Origin: Hyphomicrobiales bacterium
Lineage (GTDB): Bacteria; Pseudomonadota; Alphaproteobacteria; Rhizobiales; Rhizobiaceae
Length of the DNA: 58,787 nucleotides
Direction of reading: 5' to 3'
Assembly: GCA_900466605.1 (NCBI GenBank)
Contig: UBMU01000032.1
Coordinates: 1 to 58,787, forward strand
In this document: positions 34,198-43,128 of the stretch, in pieces
How positions within the stretch are numbered: the stretch's first letter is position 1
How the letters are laid out: every line of letters starts with the position of its first letter
Position numbers and translations under genes: made by a program
The notes under the pieces: model-generated
Told to the model about the DNA's origin: nothing
The model's database searches: none
What the model saw: only the letters and a program-made list of their open reading frames with translations

Positions 34198-34739
34198 GTC
34201 CGCTTCCGGAGAAAGCGCCGCGGGCTTTGAAGAAGCATTTGCCATCTGCCGAATGTTGTCCGTCTGAAAAGCAGTCGTCATTGCCTTCAATAGAGCTCGA
34301 GCGTGTCATCGTCACCGCGGACCTGACTGTCGACATGGAGCAACTTCTAGCTGCTGTCGGCCGCAAGCCGCGCATACTGAGCGCCTGTACACCATTTCAC
34401 ACCAACGTGGTCGCCCAGATCTTGGCAACTGCCGCGCTGGAGTACCGGTCACCTTCAGCAATCAATCGAGCAGGCCCGTCGGGAGCGGGGCAGCGTATGG
34501 CAACAGACCTACCGGCCTGGCTTGCCGGACGGCGCCGTCTAAGGGCAATTTCGTGTTCATCGAAAACGGAAAGCGAGACCCAGCTGGCAGGTGCCATGCT
34601 TGAACGCGGCGCGATCGTCAAGCCGCGGAAGCAGCCAATTTTCGCGACTTATATCCGACTTAGCACCGGGCTCTCGCAAGGAAAACGACTAAGTCTTTAT
34701 GCACTGGCAGGGACCTTAGACACAGCAGGCGGCCCCTAG
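34194..34739 (+). CDS. hypothetical ORF overlapping ATP-grasp gene, doubtful
   Basis: 181 codons starting in an ATGA overlap with the ATP-grasp stop, which favours translation. The first part (IELERVIVTADLTVDMEQLLA) looks like protein. The later part is rich in Arg, Ser and Gly and resembles a non-coding frame. No family is recognised. It could be a real last gene of the operon, a frameshifted remnant or a chance ORF. Confidence 0.35.
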   Translation: MSPLPEKAPRALKKHLPSAECCPSEKQSSLPSIELERVIVTADLTVDMEQLLAAVGRKPRILSACTPFHTNVVAQILATAALEYRSPSAINRAGPSGAGQRMATDLPAWLAGRRRLRAISCSSKTESETQLAGAMLERGAIVKPRKQPIFATYIRLSTGLSQGKRLSLYALAGTLDTAGGP

Positions 34740-34749
34740 GCTCGTTCAG

Positions 34750-35289
34750 CTAGGTGCCCACGAGCAGCAGGATGTAGGCGATGACAGTGACAAGCAACCC
34801 CCGGAAAGCAAAAGTCACGCAGCGGTATTTTCCGCGCGCAATGGTCGAAAGAATATCCGCATTTTCGATGTACTGTTCAAACAGATAGCCCTTGTCTCTC
34901 TTCGCTGCTGAGTCTCTGAAATGCCCCCGATGCTTGTGCCATGCTCCCCAAAACATCGAAGTTGAGGTGTGCACATGGCGGGGCAGAACGACCAGAATCG
35001 CTGACATGATCGAAAACATTGAGGCGAGGGCAAGCGCACCCGAGAAAACGATACCCTGTGGGGTGCCTTGCGCATAACGACCCCAGGTGAATACCTCACG
35101 TCCTTCACTGGAAGTCACTAGAAAGGCGAGCATAAAGGTGAAGATGTAAGCCGCCTTCTGATCAGAAATTTTGATTTGGTCATAGAATATGTCGTTGATC
35201 TTCTTGATGTGGTCAAAATACTCGGAACTCACATCGTCGTTAGAAGGTGTGCTGACCAAAAAATCCAGGGAATTTTCAAAATCGCTCAA
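34750..35289 (-). CDS. Pycsar effector-like (DUF5706-type) transmembrane protein
   Basis: 179 residues. A soluble N terminus (1-45) precedes a hydrophobic segment at 46-60 (DQKAAYIFTFMLAFL), another at 80-103, a conserved polar loop YIENADILSTIARGKYRCVT, and a last helix at 160-176. This order of K-A-A helix, LP R, 'L..LS.I...KYR' and final helix is characteristic of the PycTM/DUF5706 effectors that permeabilise the inner membrane on binding cyclic pyrimidine nucleotides in Pycsar defence. The start is TTG at 35289 behind AAGGGG. No soluble pyrimidine cyclase (PycC) is adjacent; the nearest cyclase is the CHASE2 protein 3.9 kb away on the other strand. Family call by motif memory, so moderate. 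Confidence 0.6.
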   Translation of the reverse strand: MSDFENSLDFLVSTPSNDDVSSEYFDHIKKINDIFYDQIKISDQKAAYIFTFMLAFLVTSSEGREVFTWGRYAQGTPQGIVFSGALALASMFSIMSAILVVLPRHVHTSTSMFWGAWHKHRGHFRDSAAKRDKGYLFEQYIENADILSTIARGKYRCVTFAFRGLLVTVIAYILLLVGT

Positions 35290-35359
35290 GGCTACCCCTT
35301 CCAGTTTGTTTCATTGATATTACAGGTCTGAGGCAAAGTAAGCGGTGTACCTGATATCC

Positions 35360-35375
35360 ACTTGACTTTTCAAGT
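35360..35375. promoter_or_regulatory. perfect inverted repeat in divergent promoter
   Basis: ACTTGA and TCAAGT, exact reverse complements with a CTTT spacer, lie 22 nt upstream of the FecR-TPR gene and 70 nt upstream of the divergent Pycsar-like gene. It is in the right place for an operator acting on one or both genes. No regulator gene can be assigned. Confidence 0.4.
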
Positions 35376-35397
35376 ATAGGTAGACAAATCCTGCAAT

Positions 35398-38300
35398 ATG
35401 AGGGGTGGATTTGGAAGATACGCTTGTGGGGGCACAGCGATAGCGGTGGCTGCGTTTTTTTTGACGCAGCCGGTGAGGGCGGAGCCATTGCAGCGCACTG
35501 CCCGGGCCGCCGGTTCGGTCATTGACCGAAAAACTGGCGAGGAAGTCCGCTTCGTGGACCTTTCCAACTGGCAAAATGTTGCACTTCATCAAGATCTCCT
35601 CGGAGGCGACGTCCTTCGCACCAACGCCAACGGCCAGTTGGCGATCCTTTTCGCCGACCACACCCAGGTGCGCCTTGGCCGCAACTCTGCACTTCAGGTC
35701 AAGCAAATGGCGCGCGATGGAGACACTGTTCTCAATCTCCAGTCTGGCACCATGTGGGGGCGCGCGCAGCGTGGTGGTCAGGGCCTCACTGTCGAAACTC
35801 CGGCCGCCGCGGCCGCCATCCGCGGGACAGATTGGACGCTCACCGTCAAGGGCGAGCAGACCTCTCTTATCGTTCTGGAAGGGCGGGTTGAGCTAAGGAA
35901 CGAGCGGGGTAGTGTAGAGGTCGGGCAGGGCGAGGGCGCAGTCGCGACCATTGGCCAGGCGCCGCGCAAGCTGGTGATCGTCGCGCCTGACGATCGCGAG
36001 CAGATGCTGTTTTATCTAACGCTTCGTAGTGGCTTTACATTCATGCCTGCCTCACCGCTGCCGATGCAGAAAATGCGGTCAGAACGAGGGCGAATCGAGG
36101 CCAAGGCGCAGGCAGCAAGAACGGCGGAGGATTGGCTGACACTTGCAGAAATACAGATGTCGTTCGATGGGCGCCAGGCGGCACTTGGGTCGCTGGCAAA
36201 GGCTCGTGTCTCTAAACTTTCGGCCGGCCAACGCGCCCGTGCCGATCTGATTGAAGCACTGATCGCGGGCGCGGAGAAGCGTTATGACGAGGCGGCGAGG
36301 CTTTTTTCTCGTGCCCAGTCAGCCCTTGATCCGCAACGGCGTAGCATCGCGGCATACGGTGGCTATTACTCGCGGTCGCTGCGCGACCCTGATCATGTGG
36401 AGAAGCCGCCTGCGAACATTGCCGGTCCATACGCTGCGGTGATGAAAGCCTACACCGCCGGCTTTCTCGAAGACATTCCGGCCGCCATTGAGACGATGAA
36501 GGAGGCGGAAGATCGTTATCCAACGGACTCGCGCCTGCCGGCGTTGCGCGCTCAACTCGCGCCCTTGATTAATGACAGGGTGCAAATGCAAGAGGCGATC
36601 GAGCGGTCGCTATCAATTGATCCTACGGATCCTGACGGCTTACAGGCTCGAGCGCGCATGCGCGCCGATTTCGAAGGAAACCTTGAAGGCGCACTCGAAG
36701 ACCTGAACAACGCGATCAAGGTGGCGCCCGGCTCATCGATGGCATGGAATGACCTTGGTCTTCTGCAGGATGCCCGGGGCGCCAGTCGCGAGGCGGAAGC
36801 AGCCTTCAAGAAGGCGATCGAACTCGATCCAGACGACCCGATCAGCCACGCCAATCTTGCCATCCTCTATCTCGATCAATCCCGTATGAAGGAGGCGAAG
36901 CGCGAGATTGATTTGGCATTGGCTGCAGATGCAGCTTTCGACGTCGCACTTCTCGCGCGCGGACGCTACTATCTCCAGTCAGGGGAACGCGAAAAGGCGA
37001 TCGACGATCTGCTTGCCGCATCGACCGCCAATCCTGGTTACTCGCAAGCGCAGTTGATGCTGGCGGCAGGTCACTACGAAAAAGGCGATAGGGATCCTTC
37101 AAACCAGGCGCTCGAGAATGCCGATCGACTGGACAAGAATGATCCTGTCATTTCCGCGTTTCGCACCGCCGTCGCCATCGATGACTACGATGCTGATGGT
37201 GCCATTGCAAACGCCCAGGAGTTTCTGCGGCGTGCCCGCGTACGGGGGGGAGATTTCAGCGCACTGGGGGCCAATCAGGACGCCGGCTCGACACTTAATA
37301 ACGCATTTCGGCTGCAGGGCCTTGACGCTTGGGGTCGCTACTACGGCGACGCGGTGTTTGATCCGTTCGAAGGAAGTGGCTTTGCGGATCAGGCCCTCAA
37401 GGGGAGCATCAACCCGTTCAAGAATGCGATCACTTTCGGGGACAGCGTGATTGAAAATACAAGCAATGCTACCAGCTTTTCCTCGCTATTTCAGGGGTTG
37501 CTGCTTGATCCACATATGCTGTCGGGACGGTCTCGATCGGCCACATTGCTGCGCACGCCATTCATAGAGGGATCTATCGGTGGCGGACTGAATAGTATCA
37601 ATGGTCATACCGGCAGGGTCGGTGAGGCCGAAATCCAGGGCTTCGCCAATCAAACGATCCCCATCAGCTTCTTCGGCAATTTTGAGTGGGAAGAAATACC
37701 GGCCGAAGGCAGCTACGCGGATTTCGGCAATTTCGCCACCGAAACCAAATTGCTGAGTGCCAATGGCTATGTAACGGCTACATTAACGCCCGAAGATCGG
37801 GTGGTAGCATTCGTAAATCAAGGTCGAAGCGATTTTGACCTGAACTCGTTGACCCTCGATCCATCGCCTTCAATCCGGCTGAACGACGAACTTTTCGTTC
37901 CTCTCTTCGGGGTGCCGTTCGCACCACAGGAACTGCCGCTTTATCGCAGTCAGCGCAACAGTCTCGACAATCTCAACAGTGGCATAGGCTGGAGCCACAC
38001 GTTTGCGTACCGAAATATCGTAAACGCGGCACTTCTTTACTCCGAAGTGAAATCGGAGAGCGCAAATGACTTCGATTTTGATCAATCCCCGATATTCGGG
38101 GCGACAATCCCAGACCTTTTGCCGTTTGGACAAACGCGGCAGAGTCTTTCGTCCAAGAGCTATGTCGCGGCTCTTAGTCATAGCTTGGGTACTGATTACG
38201 GTTTGACTTGGAGGTACGGTGTCGAGGGTGGGTGGATTGACGCTGATAGTAGCACCTTCGCCGAGCTTTTTGAGCTGGTCCCAGGTTTCGTCCCGGATAT

Positions 38301-39168
38301 AACGATTGGCCCCGAGGATGCGTCCAGCAAAACCAATCTGGCGCGTGCTTACGTGGATCTCTTGCACGAGATTACGCCGGACCTGAAGGCAGAATATGCA
38401 CTCCATCTCACGCGACTGGATGGAGATGGCGTCGACGTCAGTCGTCTCGAGCCTCGATTGGGTGTTGCATGGGCGCCCGTCGACGATCAATGGTTGCGTG
38501 CCGGATTCATTCGACAGAGCGTCGAGACCGGCGTGCCAACCCTTGCTCCAATCGGGATTGTCGGATTGCAGCCCAATCAGATTGCGGTCGGAGTTGATGG
38601 TTATGTCGATACCGTAGCCTTACAATGGGATTCCCAATGGACTGACAAGTTCTTCACGGCCGTGAGCTATCAGCACCAGGAATTGCATGACCTTGCGATC
38701 GGATTACCTCTGACTGCCTTGCCAGCGATTGAGAGCCTTCCCCTGGAAAGAGGGAGCATTGATCGAGCCAGCGTCACAGCAAACTTTGCATTAGGCTACG
38801 GGTTTGGATTGTCAGCGACCTATGCGCGTATGGAGTCGCAAAATAAGGATGAAACCAGTGCCAACTTTGGCGGCGCACTTCCATTCATCCCACGCAATGC
38901 AGGTCAGGTAGCGCTCACTTGGGTGAACGAGGCAAAGGTGAAGGGAACGATCGCCGCCAATTATATTGGTAAGCGGGATGGCGACGACATTGGCACAACG
39001 CTGGACGATTTCTGGACACTTGACGCAAACATGATCTGGGAGCCGTTCGACAAGCGCTTTGCACTTGAAGTCGCTGCGTTCAACCTACTCGACGAGGACT
39101 TCGAGATTACACCCGGGGTTCCCGGCTGGGGTCGTGCCGTAAAGGGCACTTTCAAAGTTCGCTTCTGA
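35398..39168 (+). CDS. FecR domain - TPR - outer-membrane beta-barrel fusion protein
   Basis: 1256 residues. A signal peptide (about 1-28, ending QPVRAEP) leads into a FecR-like domain (about 40-170, GSVIDRKTGEEVRF ... TPAAAAAIRGTDWTL). TPR repeats span about 400-590 (AWNDLGLLQDARGASREAEA, then AIELDPDDPISHANLAILYL). A region of about 560 residues with alternating hydrophobic strands follows, ending VKGTFKVRF, whose terminal Phe is the outer-membrane barrel signal. It overlaps the CHASE2 cyclase start by one base (TGATG). It probably reaches from the outer membrane to the periplasm and passes information to the CHASE2 sensor (inference). Related FecR-TPR proteins occur beside CHASE2 cyclases in rhizobia. 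Confidence 0.85.
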   Translation: MRGGFGRYACGGTAIAVAAFFLTQPVRAEPLQRTARAAGSVIDRKTGEEVRFVDLSNWQNVALHQDLLGGDVLRTNANGQLAILFADHTQVRLGRNSALQVKQMARDGDTVLNLQSGTMWGRAQRGGQGLTVETPAAAAAIRGTDWTLTVKGEQTSLIVLEGRVELRNERGSVEVGQGEGAVATIGQAPRKLVIVAPDDREQMLFYLTLRSGFTFMPASPLPMQKMRSERGRIEAKAQAARTAEDWLTLAEIQMSFDGRQAALGSLAKARVSKLSAGQRARADLIEALIAGAEKRYDEAARLFSRAQSALDPQRRSIAAYGGYYSRSLRDPDHVEKPPANIAGPYAAVMKAYTAGFLEDIPAAIETMKEAEDRYPTDSRLPALRAQLAPLINDRVQMQEAIERSLSIDPTDPDGLQARARMRADFEGNLEGALEDLNNAIKVAPGSSMAWNDLGLLQDARGASREAEAAFKKAIELDPDDPISHANLAILYLDQSRMKEAKREIDLALAADAAFDVALLARGRYYLQSGEREKAIDDLLAASTANPGYSQAQLMLAAGHYEKGDRDPSNQALENADRLDKNDPVISAFRTAVAIDDYDADGAIANAQEFLRRARVRGGDFSALGANQDAGSTLNNAFRLQGLDAWGRYYGDAVFDPFEGSGFADQALKGSINPFKNAITFGDSVIENTSNATSFSSLFQGLLLDPHMLSGRSRSATLLRTPFIEGSIGGGLNSINGHTGRVGEAEIQGFANQTIPISFFGNFEWEEIPAEGSYADFGNFATETKLLSANGYVTATLTPEDRVVAFVNQGRSDFDLNSLTLDPSPSIRLNDELFVPLFGVPFAPQELPLYRSQRNSLDNLNSGIGWSHTFAYRNIVNAALLYSEVKSESANDFDFDQSPIFGATIPDLLPFGQTRQSLSSKSYVAALSHSLGTDYGLTWRYGVEGGWIDADSSTFAELFELVPGFVPDITIGPEDASSKTNLARAYVDLLHEITPDLKAEYALHLTRLDGDGVDVSRLEPRLGVAWAPVDDQWLRAGFIRQSVETGVPTLAPIGIVGLQPNQIAVGVDGYVDTVALQWDSQWTDKFFTAVSYQHQELHDLAIGLPLTALPAIESLPLERGSIDRASVTANFALGYGFGLSATYARMESQNKDETSANFGGALPFIPRNAGQVALTWVNEAKVKGTIAANYIGKRDGDDIGTTLDDFWTLDANMIWEPFDKRFALEVAAFNLLDEDFEITPGVPGWGRAVKGTFKVRF

Positions 39169-41153
39169 TGAGCAAGGTGAGCCCGACCGCAGGACCGAAA
39201 AGGGCGCCTGGTTGGCCCATCACTAACCGTGGCCGGCGACTGCTGGTCCTGATTCTCGCGACCCTGATTGGGCTCTCTCTGCTCTCACGCCTGCCTGCCT
39301 GGCCACTGCTGGAGCTGAAGTCCTTTGACTACCTGTCAACGATCGATGGTATGCCACTGCCAGCCGAGGGGCCGGTAATTGTCGCAATCGATGAGCCTTC
39401 CCTTGCGGCGATCAATTCTCAGTGGCCGTGGCCACGTAGCTTGCACGCCGAACTGATCAGGCAACTGCGTGCGGCCGGGGCAAAGGCGATAGGCCTTGAT
39501 ATCATAATGGCGGAGCCTTCGACGTCCGACAACGATGCGGCAATTACTGCCGCGGTTGGTCCTGATGTGGTGCTTGCTGGCGACGAGACCCTGATAGAGA
39601 CACCGCAAGCCGATCAACTCGTTCGGGCTACACCCTTGCCCCAGTTGACCGAAGCCGGCGCGCGAACTGGAATAGCCTCGATCGAGCTCGGCGGCGACGC
39701 TGTGTTCCGCACGCTTCCAGTATATGACGATGGCTTTGCCGTAACGCTCCTGCGGACTGCTGGCGTTGAGACAGTATCAATTCCGCAGAATGCGATGATC
39801 CAGTCCTTTGGCCCAGCGCGAACCTATCCCACGGTATCGTATTATCAGGCGCTCGAGCCGAAGACATACTTGCCCGAAGGCACGTTCAGGGACCGTGTTG
39901 TCCTGGTAGGCCTTAGTCTTCAGAATGCACCCGAGATCGACAAAGGTGGGGCCGATGCGTTCGCAACGCCATATACGATGCACACTGGGAAACTCACGGC
40001 CGGTGTGGAGATTCAAGCGACGGTTTTTGACAATTTGCGCCGACAGCTGTCGATAACGCGCACGGGTGCCTTGCCATTCATCGGGTTTGTTCTTCTTGCG
40101 GCGCTCCTCGCCGTTGGTACCGTTTGGAAATCGACTGGTTGGCTGACATTACTAGCAACCGTGGCGGCTATTTGCGCGCTCGGACTGCTATCCTTCGCGG
40201 GATTGCGGTTTGGCCATTTCTTTGTATCGCCATTGGGGCCGACGGTTGCGTTTGCCTCGGTTGCGTTCGGCCAGGTGGCCTTCGACTATGCTGAGGAGCG
40301 AAGGAACAAGCAGCGGATTACCCGAGCGTTCTCCCAGTACATCTCGCCAGATCTGGTCAAAAAGCTCTCGGACGATCCCTCGCAACTGCGCCTTGGCGGC
40401 GAAAAACGTACGCTTTCGGTGCTGTTTTCTGACGTGCGCGGCTTCACGACAATCGCCGAAACGATGAAGGACGACCCACAGAAGTTGACGGGGTTGATCA
40501 ACCGTCTACTGACGCCGCTCTCTGATATTGTCATGGATCATGGCGGCACGATCGACAAATACATGGGCGACTGCATCATGGCATTCTGGAACGCTCCGCT
40601 CGATGATCCGAAGCATGCCCTCCACGCCGTTCAGGCATCACTTGCGATGCAACAAGCCATTGGAAAGTTGAACGAGGAGCTTGAGGCGGAAGCCCGGGCA
40701 AGTGGTGCGCCTCTTCATGTTCTAAAAATGGGCGTCGGTATCAATACGGGCGAATGTGTTGTGGGCAATATGGGATCAAATAGGCGCTTCGACTATTCTT
40801 GCCTGGGCGATTCGGTCAATCTGGCGTCACGGCTAGAAGGTGCGTCGAAAAACTACGGGGTGGCAATCCTGCTTGGGGAGCAGACCGCGCGGCTTGTCAG
40901 GGGCGCGTATGCGGTGGTTGAGCTTGATCGGATCGTCGTAAAAGGCAGAACGGTGCCGTCACCTGTCTTTACGATTATCGAAAGCATGAGTCCGGAATAT
41001 GTTGAAATGCACGCCACGTTCCTATTGAGAAAATATGACAAAACGCTAACCCCGCTCGATTCCTTATTTGAAAAACTTCCTGCGGCCATTCCAGCTCTCA
41101 AGCTCTACTACTCTATTGTGCGAGACGATATTGCCCGCTCGATTGAGAGTTAA
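39168..41153 (+). CDS. CHASE2-domain class III adenylate cyclase
   Basis: 661 residues. A first membrane helix (about 24-42), a periplasmic CHASE2 domain (about 45-300), two or three membrane helices (about 303-372), then a class III cyclase catalytic domain. Metal-binding D422 (LFSDVRGF) and D468 (KYMGD), adenine-selecting K464 and D548 (LGDSVN), and the transition-state residues N551 and R555 are all present. It should therefore make cAMP rather than cGMP or a pyrimidine nucleotide. It is translationally coupled to the FecR-TPR-barrel gene, suggesting an envelope-to-cAMP signalling unit. Confidence 0.92.
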   Translation: MSKVSPTAGPKRAPGWPITNRGRRLLVLILATLIGLSLLSRLPAWPLLELKSFDYLSTIDGMPLPAEGPVIVAIDEPSLAAINSQWPWPRSLHAELIRQLRAAGAKAIGLDIIMAEPSTSDNDAAITAAVGPDVVLAGDETLIETPQADQLVRATPLPQLTEAGARTGIASIELGGDAVFRTLPVYDDGFAVTLLRTAGVETVSIPQNAMIQSFGPARTYPTVSYYQALEPKTYLPEGTFRDRVVLVGLSLQNAPEIDKGGADAFATPYTMHTGKLTAGVEIQATVFDNLRRQLSITRTGALPFIGFVLLAALLAVGTVWKSTGWLTLLATVAAICALGLLSFAGLRFGHFFVSPLGPTVAFASVAFGQVAFDYAEERRNKQRITRAFSQYISPDLVKKLSDDPSQLRLGGEKRTLSVLFSDVRGFTTIAETMKDDPQKLTGLINRLLTPLSDIVMDHGGTIDKYMGDCIMAFWNAPLDDPKHALHAVQASLAMQQAIGKLNEELEAEARASGAPLHVLKMGVGINTGECVVGNMGSNRRFDYSCLGDSVNLASRLEGASKNYGVAILLGEQTARLVRGAYAVVELDRIVVKGRTVPSPVFTIIESMSPEYVEMHATFLLRKYDKTLTPLDSLFEKLPAAIPALKLYYSIVRDDIARSIES

Positions 41154-41221
41154 TTGTGCAAGCGGAATCCCCTGTTCCTGCAGCCTCGAACCTTGATCAG
41201 CGCTATCAGTCGTCCGGCCAC

Positions 41222-41590
41222 TTAAACTCGGCTATAGTCGTCGCTCAGACGAATAATGTCGTCCTCGTCTAGCAACTCGCCATACTGGATTTCGATAAAC
41301 ACGAGTGGCTGACTACCTATACACGCGACGCGATGGCTCGCCTTCAGCGGGATGTCGAGGGTGTGTCCGTGCTCAAATTCATGCCGTATCCCGTCAATTT
41401 CTGCTACGCCCTGGCCTGACACAGCAGTCCATCTCTCGGAGCGGTGGTTATGATATTGGAGGGAGAGCCGCGCGCCAGGATTGACGACGATGCGCTTGAC
41501 CACGTGACGATCGCCGATGTCCAAAACATGCCAAGTGCCCCAAGGTCGCTGGTCACTATCGCCAATTTTATAGAGGCTGCCCGATTGCAT
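41222..41590 (-). CDS. mannose-6-phosphate isomerase-type cupin
   Basis: 122 residues, equal to the C-terminal cupin domain of type II phosphomannose isomerases (RPWGTW, then LSLQYHNHRSERW with the His/Glu metal ligands, and LDIPLKASHRV). The usual nucleotidyltransferase half of ManC is absent, so it would only interconvert fructose-6-P and mannose-6-P, or bind a sugar nucleotide. The start at 41590 follows GGAG; the frame runs to 41620. It is divergent from the first glycosyltransferase and fits the supply of GDP-mannose for the nearby Gmd and GDP-fucose enzymes. Confidence 0.85.
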   Translation of the reverse strand: MQSGSLYKIGDSDQRPWGTWHVLDIGDRHVVKRIVVNPGARLSLQYHNHRSERWTAVSGQGVAEIDGIRHEFEHGHTLDIPLKASHRVACIGSQPLVFIEIQYGELLDEDDIIRLSDDYSRV

Positions 41591-41784
41591 ACTTGCTCCT
41601 AGACACCAAATCCCTCGCAACGGTCTGGCGCTACCCGTTTAAGGTTTTCCGAGCTGCTTGCAACAGGGGGCTGCTATTTTCCACTTATTTGCTTATATGG
41701 GCGCCGACGGAAGTTCGCCTGACGAGTGCCGCATTGGGCGGTAATCTGGAAAGATTGGCACTTGTATGTCCGTGCTGGAGGAAT

Positions 41785-42891
41785 ATGAGGGTTCTACATT
41801 TCTTCAAGACCTATTGGCCCGATACCTTTGGTGGAGTTGAGCGCACCATTCATGCAATCGCCAAGGGAACGGCAAAGAAAGGCGTCCAGTCCGATGTTCT
41901 TTCGCTAAGCAGGGCTCCGGCGCAGAACAGCCGCGAGTTTGACGGTCATTTCGCACACAAAGCAAAACTGGATTTTGAGTTCGCATCGACGGGTTTTTCA
42001 CGGGAAGTTTTCAGTCGATTTGAAGAGCTTAGCGAAAAGGCTGACGTCGTGCACTACCATTTTCCATGGCCGCTCATGGACGTTGTTCACCTAGCCTCGC
42101 GATTAAGAAAGCCATCCGTTGTCACTTACCATTCGGACATCGTCAAACAGCGGATGCTGCTGCAACTTTATAAGCCCCTGATGTATCGCTTTCTGGCAAG
42201 TGTTGACAGAATCGTGGCGACCTCTCCGAACTACGCAGCTACCAGCGAGGTATTGCAGCGGTATAAGGACAAAACGACAGTCATACCCATCGGGCTTGAC
42301 GAGGCGGACTATCAAACCGCCCCTGAGAATGTGAAGCTACGGTGGCGATCCCAGTTTCCCAAGCCATTCTTCCTCTTTGTGGGGGTTCTACGCTATTACA
42401 AGGGCGTCCAAACACTGTTGGAGGCTGCGAAGCAAACGGAGCTTGACATCGTATTAGTCGGAGAAGGACCAATGGCGCCTTCCCTTAAGGCGTATGCGAA
42501 GGATCACAATCTCTCAAATATTCATTTTCTCGGTGCGCTCCCGGATACAGACAAAGCCGCTCTTCTGGAACTGACCACTGGGTTCGTTTTCCCTTCTCAC
42601 CTTCGATCCGAGGCATTCGGCCTTTCGTTGGTGGAAGCGGCTATGTTCGGGAAGCCAATGATTTCTTGTGAAATTGGCACAGGAACAAGCTTTGTTAATG
42701 TCCACGAAGAAACGGGCCTGGTCACGCAACCGAATGATCCGGTAGCGCTCGCGGCTGCAATTACACAACTAGGAAAAAACCCAGAAAAGTCTCTCCGCTT
42801 TGGCCTTCAGGCAAGAGCAGCTTATGTTGAAAAATTCAGAGCGGCTGATATGGCTACTCACTATGCAAGATTGTACGAGGAGGTCCTCTAA
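41785..42891 (+). CDS. glycosyltransferase family 4 (GT-B)
   Basis: 368 residues. Its N terminus MRVLHFFKTYWPDTFGGVER is the acceptor-side glycine loop of GT4. The C-terminal nucleotide-sugar site shows FLFVGVLRYYKGVQTLLEA and the E-x7-E motif in SEAFGLSLVEAAMFG. Retaining transferases of this type often add mannose from GDP-mannose. The start is set by GGAGG three nt before ATG 41785, and the frame is open further upstream without a site. It probably adds an early sugar of the glycan made by this island. Confidence 0.9.
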   Translation: MRVLHFFKTYWPDTFGGVERTIHAIAKGTAKKGVQSDVLSLSRAPAQNSREFDGHFAHKAKLDFEFASTGFSREVFSRFEELSEKADVVHYHFPWPLMDVVHLASRLRKPSVVTYHSDIVKQRMLLQLYKPLMYRFLASVDRIVATSPNYAATSEVLQRYKDKTTVIPIGLDEADYQTAPENVKLRWRSQFPKPFFLFVGVLRYYKGVQTLLEAAKQTELDIVLVGEGPMAPSLKAYAKDHNLSNIHFLGALPDTDKAALLELTTGFVFPSHLRSEAFGLSLVEAAMFGKPMISCEIGTGTSFVNVHEETGLVTQPNDPVALAAAITQLGKNPEKSLRFGLQARAAYVEKFRAADMATHYARLYEEVL

Positions 42892-43012
42892 ACTAGAACA
42901 GTCACCATTTTAACGACCTGTTCCTCCACGGCATTAATGCGTAGCAGTTTGCGCTCACGATGGGAAATACGCAGTTCTTGATCAAGAGATAAAGCTACTC
43001 TCAAGACTTCAA

Positions 43013-43040
43013 AGCGCCGTCGTAGATCTACGACGGCGCT
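43013..43040. repeat. perfect 28-bp palindrome between convergent genes
   Basis: The arm AGCGCCGTCGTAGA is followed directly by its exact reverse complement, with no spacer. It lies between the stop codons of the GT4 gene (plus) and the NoeA-like gene (minus). On the minus strand it is followed by TTT, so it may act as a weak terminator there. The length and perfection are unusual for a terminator. Confidence 0.7.
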
Positions 43041-43128
43041 CGTCGCTCAGACAATCATTTACGACAACGCCCCGCCTTGCCGCGTCAAATCGCGGATCAT
43101 CCGCTCAAAATTGGGACCAACACGTGGG

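Noticed and set aside
39168..41153. Idea that the CHASE2 cyclase is the PycC partner of the Pycsar-like effector
   Set aside because: The cyclase has adenine-selecting K464 and D548, a periplasmic sensor domain and a coupled FecR-TPR gene, unlike soluble pyrimidine cyclases of Pycsar systems; kept only as a neighbourhood note.
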